DNA of 64,000 nt, from assembly GCA_025057635.1 (NCBI GenBank), contig JANXBD010000001.1, positions 1 through 64,000 on the forward strand. Direction: 5' to 3'. The position numbers and the translations under genes are program-made. Position 1 is the first letter of the stretch. Every line of letters starts with the position of its first letter. This document shows, in pieces, positions 41,512 through 50,459 of this stretch. This DNA is from Thermoflexus sp. GTDB taxonomy: Bacteria > Chloroflexota > Anaerolineae > Thermoflexales > Thermoflexaceae. The notes beneath the pieces were generated by a model that was given only the letters and a program-made list of their open reading frames with translations, searched no databases and was not told where the DNA came from.

Positions 41512-41739
41512 ATGAAGTATCCACGAATTACCATTGATCCAAATCAGATGGGCGGCGTCCCGTGCATCCGAGGCTTGCGGATTCCAGTGGCGACTGTGAT
41601 CGGGATGATCGCGGATGGAATGAAAGAGGAGGAGATCCTAGAGGCCTACCCAGATCTGGAGCCAGAGGACATCCGGGAAGCGCTACGCTATGCAGCGGAG
41701 GCCCTGCAAGAGGAAGAGTTGCCCTTGAGGACGACATGA
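41512..41739 (+). CDS. DUF433 family protein (putative antitoxin)
   Basis: '[61 protein letters not shown]'; SD aaaaaggag. Confidence 0.9.
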   Translation: MKYPRITIDPNQMGGVPCIRGLRIPVATVIGMIADGMKEEEILEAYPDLEPEDIREALRYAAEALQEEELPLRTT

Positions 41740-42116
41740 GGTTTCTGGTGGACAACGCACTATCGCCACGGGTGGCCGAGGGATTGCGCAGGGCCGGTCA
41801 CGATGCCGTGCATGTTCGGGATTATGGCTTGCAGACGGCCAGCGATGCGGAGATCCTCAGGCGGGCCACGGAGGAGAATCGCGTTCTCATCTCCGCAGAT
41901 ACTGACTTCGGAGCATTGCTGGCCCAGCGGGAAAGCGGCTGGCCGTCTGTGATCCTCTTCCGCCGAATATCCGGCCGCCGGCCAGAGGAACAGGTTCGCC
42001 TGCTCCTAGCCAATATGCCGCAGATCCAGGAGGCGCTGGCTCAGGGAAGTGTTGTCGTCCTGGAGGAAACCCGGATCCGGATCCGGCGATTCCCCATCGG
42101 CGGCCGGGCGAAGTGA
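41736..42116 (+). CDS. DUF5615 PIN-like protein (putative toxin)
   Basis: '[63 protein letters not shown]'; ATGA overlap with the DUF433 gene. Confidence 0.9.
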   Translation: MRFLVDNALSPRVAEGLRRAGHDAVHVRDYGLQTASDAEILRRATEENRVLISADTDFGALLAQRESGWPSVILFRRISGRRPEEQVRLLLANMPQIQEALAQGSVVVLEETRIRIRRFPIGGRAK

Positions 42117-42436
42117 AGGGGGAGCGCTCGCGGCTTCGCGACGCGTGACAGGCGCTCAAGCCCGTGGAAGCGCGAGCGGTTCGCAAGCGCAGCGCGCCGG
42201 CGCAGTCGAATCACCCACCTTGCCCTCTAAGTTCCCAGCGAACCGTCAACTCTCTCGTCCGCTTTCCTCATCGCAGACCCCCTGAATCCCTGATGGATGA
42301 GCTCGGTGTATCACCCACGCCGGATTGGTCGCATGCCAACCAGTCTACATTGAGCGATCCCTCTATTCCCGTCCGGCTTGGTCATGCTTTGCCGCAAATT
42401 TAGAAGCTAAGGGAACTTTGCCCCTTGCCTGCCATC

Positions 42437-43477
42437 CTATGGAAGCAAATCTCGGATTATCCGTAAGATCCCTTGATCCCATGCCACCCGATGGGTGATG
42501 CCCACCTTGCCTGTAAGCTCTGTCTTGTGGGCTAAATACCATTGGTAAGTCCGAATGAGAGATTCCGCATTGCTGTAGCGGGGCTGCCATCCCAGCTTGT
42601 CTCTCGCCCGATTAATGCTCACATAAGAATCCTTATCTGCGGTTCCATAGACCCATCGATAGAGCGGAGATAGATGCAGTGCCTCGAAGAGAGCGAGGGC
42701 CGCCTTGATCGGGCGGGCCGGCAGAGGCCAGGCCCGCGCGCCCGTGCCTGCGTAATCGCAAAGCGCCTGTATATCCTCCCAGACCGTGCCGAAGCGCTCG
42801 GCCCCGATATTGAACGTATCATTCACTCGATCCGCATCCATCGTCAGGGCCAAGGTGATCGCACCGGTCAGATCATCTACGTCCAGTAGTTGATAGCGGT
42901 TTCTGCCGTTGCCAATGATCGGGATTGGCTTTCCCCGTTCCACCCAATCGAACAGGATCTGAAAAACCCCCAGTCGGCCAGGGCCAATGAAGGTCTTAGG
43001 CCGGATGGTGGTCACAATCAGCCCCCGTTCCCGAAAGGACTGGCAGACTTGCTCGGCTAGGATCTTGCTCTGACCATACGGCCCAACCCCTTGGAGCGGA
43101 TCATCCTCCAGAATGGGATGTTTCTTCGGTATGCCATAAACTGCCGTGGAAGAGATGAAGACTACCCGTTGCACGCCATGGGACATGGCGATCTCCAGCA
43201 CTGTTCGAGTGCCTTCCACATTCACCGAGAAGATTTCCCGCCGGGGCCACAGCGGCAACGCTGCTGCGGCGTGGATCACTGCATCGACGCCTTCCATCAC
43301 CCGATTCACCACTTCTCGGTCGCGCACATCTCCCTTGTTGAACGAAACCGGCCCCACGTAATCCTCCTCGATGTAATCCGCGATGTCTAGCAGGACAACC
43401 TCATGGCCATGCTGAAGCAGTTTGTTGGCCATATGGAAGCCAAAGAATCCTGCACCACCGGTGATCAGAACTCGCAT
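42437..43477 (-). CDS. NAD-dependent epimerase/dehydratase (extended SDR)
   Basis: 'MRVLITGGAGFFGFHMANKLLQHGHEVVLLD', 'VIHAAAALP', 'YGQSK'. Confidence 0.9.
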   Translation of the reverse strand: MRVLITGGAGFFGFHMANKLLQHGHEVVLLDIADYIEEDYVGPVSFNKGDVRDREVVNRVMEGVDAVIHAAAALPLWPRREIFSVNVEGTRTVLEIAMSHGVQRVVFISSTAVYGIPKKHPILEDDPLQGVGPYGQSKILAEQVCQSFRERGLIVTTIRPKTFIGPGRLGVFQILFDWVERGKPIPIIGNGRNRYQLLDVDDLTGAITLALTMDADRVNDTFNIGAERFGTVWEDIQALCDYAGTGARAWPLPARPIKAALALFEALHLSPLYRWVYGTADKDSYVSINRARDKLGWQPRYSNAESLIRTYQWYLAHKTELTGKVGITHRVAWDQGILRIIRDLLP

Positions 43478-43796
43478 AGCGCCTCCCCAAGAAGAGAGAT
43501 CCTGAAGCTAAGCAGGCGGCCAGATCGCACAGAAAGCGGAAATCCGTTGCTGTCTTTACACCAAGCCAACCAAAAGGCCAGTAAACATTAAATCCTTGCC
43601 CGTCGCAATTCCCATATATAGAGATCATATTCGCCTTTGCTGTCTTCTTCCTCTTCGATGGTTTCACGAGAACCCTCAAGGCATTATGGGCTCTCACTTT
43701 GATTCCGAACCTCTTGGATTGGCTGACTTCGCCCGCCGATGGCGTACGCACAAGCTGAGTTAAAATGTAGAGCGCACCTATGGTAAGGAGACGGTT

Positions 43797-44114
43797 ATGA
43801 TGGAAACCGGAAAGCGGAAATCGCAAGAAGAACGAGTTCGGCTTCATGCCATCGTGCATGGGATCGTTCAGGGAGTGAACTTTCGATATTATACCCGGCT
43901 GCGGGCGGAGACCTTCGGTCTGAGCGGCTGGGTGGCCAATCGTTCGGATGGCACCGTGGAGGTGGTGGCGGAAGGACCGCGATCGGCCGTAGAGGCGTTG
44001 CTTCAGTTCCTGCACCAGGGTCCACCAGCAGCGCGAGTGGATTACGTAGAAACCTACTGGGAGAGGCCAACGGGTGAATTCCGGGGATTCCGTATCCGCT
44101 ACGAGGTGGACTGA
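43797..44114 (+). CDS. acyP: Acylphosphatase
   Basis: '[45 protein letters not shown]'. Confidence 0.92.
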   Translation: MMETGKRKSQEERVRLHAIVHGIVQGVNFRYYTRLRAETFGLSGWVANRSDGTVEVVAEGPRSAVEALLQFLHQGPPAARVDYVETYWERPTGEFRGFRIRYEVD

Positions 44115-45396
44115 GGCGCAGGTGCAGCGCCTGGCCTGGATTATCCTCATGCTATCCTTCAGTATCTGCATGGGGCTCAGCGTCCTTGTCCCATGGCAGA
44201 TCCTGACCTACCTTCGCACCTCCCATATCGGCACGCATGCCCGAGTTGCAGCTCTATCCGGGATTCTCCGTCTCGAGAGTCCGGAGAGAGAGCCGGTGGC
44301 GATCGCGCCCGGCGCTGCATATTCCAAACTGGTGGAGGGCGATCTTCTGATCACCGATGCCCAATCCCAGGGGCTGGTGATCTTCTCCGAGCCATTGTTT
44401 TCGAGGCCCCAAGATATTGCGGCCATGCAAATTTATCCGAACACCCAGGTGGAGGTGCGACGCGCTCGCTACCCTCGTTTTGAGATCAGCCCAGAACCAG
44501 CACGCCTCACCCTGTATGTTCGCGCTGGCCGAATCCGGTCGACCCGCCTCGAGGGCCGTCGAGCGCTTGAACTGGTGATCCAGACCCCCCATGGGCAAGC
44601 GGAAGTGATCTCTGGAACGCTGGCTGTGGAGGTTCAAAACGACCGGACAGATTTCACCATACGTTCCGGTGAGGCGCGGGTGGGAAATTCCACAGGAATC
44701 CAAACCCTGCGAAGCGATCAGCGGGCACGGATTGGGCTGGATGGCCGGGTGGCAGGGCCGTTGGAGGCCGGGCGGAACCTGCTGCCGGACCTCTTCCAGA
44801 TGCCACTCCCTGTGCGCAACGCTGATGAGCCTGTTCCGCCCCACCAGTGGGCTGTTTTCACCTTCGCGAGCCAACCCGGCGAGAGTCAGGGGAACGTGGC
44901 CCAAACCGTGGAAGCCGGTCGTCGAGTGCTCGTGATATCGCGCATCGGATTCGATCATGCCCAAACCGGAGTCTTCTTAGTGCTCAACCAGGACGTGCGG
45001 GATTTCCGTTCGCTTCAATTACACATCTCCTTCAAGATCCTATCTCAGGATGTTGCCGTATGTGGGGTGGTAGGAACGGAATGTCCTCTGATGATCCGCC
45101 TAGAATACAAAGACATTCATGGAAGTGATCGCCAGTGGTTGCAGGGCTTTTACGCCCTCGGAGAGGTAAGTCCACAAACCCCCGAGAGCTGCCTCCCCCA
45201 TATCTGTCCTCCTCCTCACAACATACACATCCGGGTTCCTCTCGAAGAGTGGTATACGTTTGATTCCGGGAACCTGATGGAATCGCTTCGAGCTGCTGGG
45301 GCACCTCCGGCGACGCTCACTCGACTGCGTGTCTATGCTTCCGGCCACAGTTATTCGGTGATGCTTTCAGAGCTGGAGCTCATCGGTGAGGAGTAG
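44074..45396 (+). CDS. FecR-domain-like membrane protein
   Basis: N-terminal TM '[22 protein letters not shown]', FecR-like '[16 protein letters not shown]...[40 protein letters not shown]'; GTG start overlapping acyP or a later ATG at 44150. Confidence 0.7.
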   Translation: MNSGDSVSATRWTEAQVQRLAWIILMLSFSICMGLSVLVPWQILTYLRTSHIGTHARVAALSGILRLESPEREPVAIAPGAAYSKLVEGDLLITDAQSQGLVIFSEPLFSRPQDIAAMQIYPNTQVEVRRARYPRFEISPEPARLTLYVRAGRIRSTRLEGRRALELVIQTPHGQAEVISGTLAVEVQNDRTDFTIRSGEARVGNSTGIQTLRSDQRARIGLDGRVAGPLEAGRNLLPDLFQMPLPVRNADEPVPPHQWAVFTFASQPGESQGNVAQTVEAGRRVLVISRIGFDHAQTGVFLVLNQDVRDFRSLQLHISFKILSQDVAVCGVVGTECPLMIRLEYKDIHGSDRQWLQGFYALGEVSPQTPESCLPHICPPPHNIHIRVPLEEWYTFDSGNLMESLRAAGAPPATLTRLRVYASGHSYSVMLSELELIGEE

Positions 45397-46536
45397 TGGA
45401 ACACTCGTCCGGGAGCGAAGCAGGGGCTGAGGAGGCCTAGCGTTGCTCCCAAAGATCCCAAGGGAAGGAAAATTCCTTAGCTCCTGCGCTCGTATAATCC
45501 CGCGGCGGGCCAGGTCCTCCAGATCGATCGGTTCGATCCTAATGCCTTGAAGGATCTCCGCCGTATGTTCCCCCAGGCGAGGAGGAGGGCCCACTATGAT
45601 GAGCCGTTGACCCTCCCGCGTGAGCGGCAAGCCGGGAAGCTCCGCATGGAGGGCAGGGGTGAGATCGCCCAAGAACCGGATGGCTTCCTCCGGCTCCAGC
45701 ACCGGTTCTAAGCAGGCATCGATCGCTTCCTAGAGCGCTTCCCGTTCCTGCCGGGTTCAGCTCCGGAATAGCGCCGCCACCTTTGGGATTAACGTCGGGT
45801 GGCATACATCAGGCATCCATTTGGAATGCCCAACTGCTTCGCAGAGGGCTTGCCAGAAAGCGGGCTCTAAAGCCGCTAGCGCCATCGCTTCCCCATCCGC
45901 TGCGATGTAGACCTGATAGCACGCTAAGGCGCCGTTCAGCGGCATCCCTTCGCAGACTGCTGGAATTCCCTTCCGATGGGCCCTTTTGAGAAAGGCTGCG
46001 TCCAGGTCGCCCCAGCTTTGAAGATTGAGACGTCTGAAAGACCCCCTGGTCGGCTCGTTCACGACGGACGGAGGGGGCCGCCAGCATAGCGATCAGCAAC
46101 GTTGTTTCCCCACCAAAATCGGCAACCGGAACAGCTGGCGGCATGGGAGGATCTTTCCGTGGCCTGTTCAGCCCTAAAACGCCTGACAGCTCCAGGTAGT
46201 TCAGATCATGCCCGGTCTGTTCCCATCAGCGGCTACCCCTTTCCATACCCATCGAGAGAAGCGCATACCAGACGCGGTTGCTGGTTAAGGAGGAACTTCG
46301 AAACCAGATGCAGCCGGGCCTTTCAGATCGATGGCCACGCTTTTCTTGCCGCGATTCACTGCAAACAACCATTCCCCCAGCTCTTCTGTGGAAAGGGGAC
46401 ATCTTCCGGAGCCAGTCCCTCCAATCGGGAGCTCCACCCGGATGACCTCTGCGCCCATCGCAATCAACCATTCCGTGGCAAAGGGCCCCGGCAACAAGTG
46501 GATGAGGTCTATCACCCGGATCCCGGATAAGATCAC
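45367..46536 (-). pseudogene. CaiB/BaiF family (family III) CoA-transferase, degraded
   Basis: Fragments in multiple frames: 'MILSGIRVIDLIHLLPGPFATEWLIAMGAEVIRVELPIGG...FAVNRGKKSVAIDLKGPA', 'NQQPRLVCASLDGYGKG*', 'MPPAVPVADFGGETTLLIAMLAA', 'WGDLDAAFLKRAHRKGIPAVCEGMPLNGALACYQVYIAADGEAMALAALEPAFWQALCEAVG', 'PPPRLGEHTAEIL'. Confidence 0.88.
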
Positions 46537-46866
46537 AGGGCTTCCTCCTAATCCTACGATCCTAGGGGTGAGGGCCTATACGAAAACGGCAGTGTTCAAT
46601 GACCGCCGGATGGGGACGTCCGGAAGGATGGGCCGTCTCTGACAAACCTTGCCCGCACCCTCATTATTCTAAGGGGCGGCAGGGAAGAGGAACGCCGGAT
46701 GCGACTTTCAAGCTCTTCCAAAGTGGGGAGGGGCCTGGCTTGCTTTCCTCACTAAAGGCGCTTGAGTCGGATGCTCCGCCTAAGGTGACATATGGCATGA
46801 GAATTCTTGGGAGAGGAGAAGCGCGCCGTCCCTTCTGGGAGCACCTTGAGCGAGCGGCACGGGTTG

Positions 46867-47625
46867 TTAGCGGAACAGATCATGCGTGCGCTCTCGGATA
46901 AGCTCGCGGGCGGAGCTTTCCCGCCGAGTGAAGGGAACCCCTCGGATCAGCACAGCAGGGATGCCTTCGGCCGCCTGCCCCATCAACAGGGTCGCCGCCG
47001 AGGCCAGCAGATCCCCCAAAGCCACCTCGGTGTGCTGCAGGATGTAGCCGAAGAGATCCGGACGTCCTCGCCAGTCTTCCAGCGCCGGAAGGCCGCTGAC
47101 CCCAATTGCTACCCCAATCACCCCCTTCCGGTGCGCTCGGCCGTGGCTATCGGCGATGACCACGCCGACATCCACACCAAACCGTTGTCGGATCCCCTCT
47201 CGAATGCGATGGGCGGAGCCGTCAGGATCCTCCGGTAGGCGCAGCACAATCTCCTCCCCTTCGGGGGCTACGTTCGAGCGATCTACACCAGCGTTAGCGC
47301 AGATGAATCCCAGGTGGTGTTCAACGATGATCAATCCCGGTTGCGCTCGGAGTATCTCATTGGTGTCCCAGAGGATGACCTCCAGCAAGCGAGGATCCTT
47401 GCCTGTGGTCTGGGCCAGGTCTCGCGCACGTGGCGAGGGGGTCACCTCGGACAAACGAACGAAACGGCCTTCAGCTTTTGAAACGATCTTGTGGGCTATG
47501 ACCAGCACGTCTCCTTCCTGCGCTCCCCCCCAGCAGCGCAACGCCTCCGCTAGCAGGGCGACCAGATCGTCCCCAGGCTGAATAATGGGTAGCCCCCTTA
47601 GTGGCAACAGTACGATTGGTTTCAT
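46867..47625 (-). CDS. cofE: Coenzyme F420-0:L-glutamate ligase
   Basis: 'VIAHKIVSKAEGRFVRLSEVTPS', 'GFICANAGVDRSNVAPEGEEIVLRLPEDPDGSAHRIREGI', 'ADSHGRAHRKGVIGVAIGVSGLPAL'. Confidence 0.92.
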   Translation of the reverse strand: MKPIVLLPLRGLPIIQPGDDLVALLAEALRCWGGAQEGDVLVIAHKIVSKAEGRFVRLSEVTPSPRARDLAQTTGKDPRLLEVILWDTNEILRAQPGLIIVEHHLGFICANAGVDRSNVAPEGEEIVLRLPEDPDGSAHRIREGIRQRFGVDVGVVIADSHGRAHRKGVIGVAIGVSGLPALEDWRGRPDLFGYILQHTEVALGDLLASAATLLMGQAAEGIPAVLIRGVPFTRRESSARELIRERTHDLFR

Positions 47626-47730
47626 TGGTCTTCGAATTGATGAGTTTCTTCATATTTGGGACGGGATAGGATGTCGAGGACAACCTTCGCCAATCTAAGA
47701 TGGGCCATTCTTGGTTCATAGTAATAAATA

Positions 47731-48408
47731 CTACGATTGTTTTTTGCTGGAAATCCCCGTGATCCGAATTCCCGTGCCATGTGCTTTATAGCGAATATTC
47801 AGTCCGATCAGCACGGCGGTGAGCCCTTCTACAGCAGGGGCGTTTGCCAAGGGGCCCGCGTCATAAGCAGTGAATCCAATCGCTTCGGCCAGGGCAATGA
47901 CCCTCGCTTTGGCCTCTCGATGATCTCCTACCACCAGCACATCGCATTCGGGCGTCTCCTCCAGGTTGTGTAGATGTAAATGAGAGATATGATGGAAGGC
48001 GCCCACCACCGGGGTCTTGGGGCCCAAGATCCGTTGAGCCTCGGCGGTCGCGGAGCCGTCTGGTGGTGGGACGTAACGGCGAGGATTTTGGGGATCTAAG
48101 GGGACCACTACATCGATAATTAGCTTGTGGGCCAAAAGATCCCGAAGGCCCTGGAGGATCGGCGCATGGCCTTCGTAAGGTACTGTGACGACCACGACTT
48201 CGCCCTGAGCTGCTGCCTCCGCGTTCGAGAGGCCTATGAGTTCTCCTCCGGGAACTATCGCGCGCAGGCGCTCCGCTGTGTGACGTGCCCGCTCTGGATC
48301 CCGCGATCCAATCAGGATCGGGAAACCTGCCCGAGCCCAGCGGAGCGCTAGCCCCGACCCCTCCTTGCCAGTCCCTCCCAAAATGGCAATCTGTGGATGG
48401 GAAGTCAT
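47731..48408 (-). CDS. npdG: NADPH-dependent F420 reductase
   Basis: 'IAILGGTGKEGSGLALRWARAGFPILIGSRDPERARHTAERL', 'VVTVPYEGHAPILQGL', 'GAFHHISHLHLHNLEE'. Confidence 0.88.
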   Translation of the reverse strand: MTSHPQIAILGGTGKEGSGLALRWARAGFPILIGSRDPERARHTAERLRAIVPGGELIGLSNAEAAAQGEVVVVTVPYEGHAPILQGLRDLLAHKLIIDVVVPLDPQNPRRYVPPPDGSATAEAQRILGPKTPVVGAFHHISHLHLHNLEETPECDVLVVGDHREAKARVIALAEAIGFTAYDAGPLANAPAVEGLTAVLIGLNIRYKAHGTGIRITGISSKKQS

Positions 48409-48634
48409 CGAAGTATACCTCCCTGCTGAAGATGTAGCGCTTTCCATACCTAATCCTTAGGAAGAGATGATGCCTGCTTGCACTGTGCACCTTTTTAAGG
48501 TTTGGTTCGTCAATGCGCGCAATCGATCCGATACGGGATGTGGGAGTGAGGCTATAATTATAGAGGCATAAGGAATCCCTGTGGTCGTATCTGTGAGCAT
48601 TTGGGCCATATTCCTAACAGGAGGAGGTGCCTGA

Positions 48635-48973
48635 ATGACCCCGGATCAAGAGTTGGGAGATCTGGATGCGTTCTTTCGCCGTTTAGAATCCGATCCGGAA
48701 TCCATCGATGCGCAAGCGCTCGTCAGCGCATTCCAGGCGATCCGTCGCTGGATGACCATCTCCTCCTTGCGTCTCCGGCTCTTGGAGGAGCGGATGGAAG
48801 AGCTGGAGGCAGCCCGCCGTCGGCTGGAGGAGCGAATGGCGCAATTGGAGGCCGCTATGGAGGAATTGCAACGGCGATATGAAGAGACCGAAGCCCTGCT
48901 TCGGCAAGTTCTCGTCCGTAATCTCTGGTGGGATCTCGCGCGAGGAGCGATATCTTTGTTTTCCTCGAATTAA
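48635..48973 (+). CDS. Small coiled-coil hypothetical protein
   Basis: 'LLEERMEELEAARRRLEERMAQLEAAMEELQRRYEETEALLRQVL' heptads; SD aggaggtg. Confidence 0.6.
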   Translation: MTPDQELGDLDAFFRRLESDPESIDAQALVSAFQAIRRWMTISSLRLRLLEERMEELEAARRRLEERMAQLEAAMEELQRRYEETEALLRQVLVRNLWWDLARGAISLFSSN

Positions 48974-49172
48974 TGATTAGGGCTTGCAAGCAGTTCTGTG
49001 CTGAGCCGGATGTTCTTTCAAGTTTTGTCGTTAATAGCAGGCTGGCGCTGAAGGATAAGGGCTTTTGGTCCAGCACCGTCATGTCTCCACTCATTCTCGT
49101 GCTTGGATTGGGCATAGGTTTCTAAGCTGTAAAGCAGGCAAGTCAACGGTGGTCAACCTTATAAATGGAGCG

Positions 49173-50369
49173 TTAAGTTTCCGTGCCTGGCTCGCGCTTG
49201 ATAGCGAGCGAAGCGTGATTCTCCGCCGCGGCGGCCCGGAAGTCGGCAAATCGTCCCTCTACGATTGCCTGGCGCATTTCTTCCATGAAGCGAAACATCG
49301 TGTGAAGGTTGTGCAATGTAGTCAGGTGCATCGCCAAAGGCTCTCCGACATTAAACAGGTGTCGCAGATAGGCGCGGGAGAACCGCCGGCAGGTGGGACA
49401 CTCGCACTGCTCATCGATGGGTCGGAGATCCTCAGCGTAAGCCGCGTTGCGCAAATTCAAGCGTCCAGTCCGCGTGAGGGCGGTCCCGTGACGGGCGACA
49501 CGGGTGGGCATCACACAATCGAAGAGATCTACTCCCCGAGCCACCGCTTCCACAAGATCCACTAAGGTTCCCACTCCCATCAGGTAGCGGGGCTTTTGCT
49601 CTGGCAGCAAGGCATCCATTAACTCTAGGACGCGATGGGTCATACCTCGAGGCTCGCCGACAGAAAGCCCGCCAATCGCATAGCCTGGGAAGTCTAGGCC
49701 GGTCAGAAAGCGAGCGCTCTGGGCGCGCAGGTCTTCGAAGATTCCTCCTTGCACAATCCCGAAGAGGGCCTGATCCCTGCGGGTGTGAGCAGCTCGACAG
49801 CGCTCCGCCCAGCGGTGGGTGCGCTCTAGGGCCTTCACGTTGTAATCGTAATCCATTGGCGGGGCGCACTCGTCTAGGCACATGATGAGATCTGCCCCCA
49901 GGTTCTCCTGGATACGGATGGCTTTCTCTGGGGTGAACCGATGGAGAGAGCCATCTAGGTGAGAGCGGAAGATCACCCCGTCATCGTCCACCTCTCGTAG
50001 TCCCTGGAGGCTAAAGATCTGGAAGCCACCACTGTCAGTAAGGATCGGCCGGTTCCATCCCATAAAGCGATGCAGTCCGCCCATGCTGGCGATCCGCTGA
50101 TCGCCAGGCCGAAGATATAGATGATATGCGTTGGCTAGAATGAGCGGGGCCCCTAATGCTTCTAAATCCCAGACGGGTATGGTCTTCACGGCTCCATAGG
50201 TGCCAACCGGAGCAAAACATGGGGTCGGGATGCGTCCGTGAGGAGTATCGATGAATCCTGCTCGGGCTTGTCCGTCCCGGGCCGCTAGAATGAACCGAAA
50301 ACCTTCTCCCTCCATCTTCCGGCTTTCCAAGTTGCTCGCACGGTCGGCTGATCGAAGCTCTTCTATCAT
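49173..50369 (-). CDS. tgt: Queuine tRNA-ribosyltransferase
   Basis: 'MGWNRPILTDSGGFQIFSL', 'GIVQGGIFEDLRAQSARFL', 'CVMPTRVARHGTAL', Zn-site 'CECPTCRRFSRAYLRHLF'; start possibly MEGEGFRF. Confidence 0.95.
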   Translation of the reverse strand: MIEELRSADRASNLESRKMEGEGFRFILAARDGQARAGFIDTPHGRIPTPCFAPVGTYGAVKTIPVWDLEALGAPLILANAYHLYLRPGDQRIASMGGLHRFMGWNRPILTDSGGFQIFSLQGLREVDDDGVIFRSHLDGSLHRFTPEKAIRIQENLGADLIMCLDECAPPMDYDYNVKALERTHRWAERCRAAHTRRDQALFGIVQGGIFEDLRAQSARFLTGLDFPGYAIGGLSVGEPRGMTHRVLELMDALLPEQKPRYLMGVGTLVDLVEAVARGVDLFDCVMPTRVARHGTALTRTGRLNLRNAAYAEDLRPIDEQCECPTCRRFSRAYLRHLFNVGEPLAMHLTTLHNLHTMFRFMEEMRQAIVEGRFADFRAAAAENHASLAIKREPGTET

Positions 50370-50459
50370 GCCTTCGGTATGCTTTCCTCCGTCCGCTTTC
50401 GGAATCTCAAGGGATTCCTGAAAATAGGAGCAGGGACTGTGCTTGTTCCCCAGCAGCCG

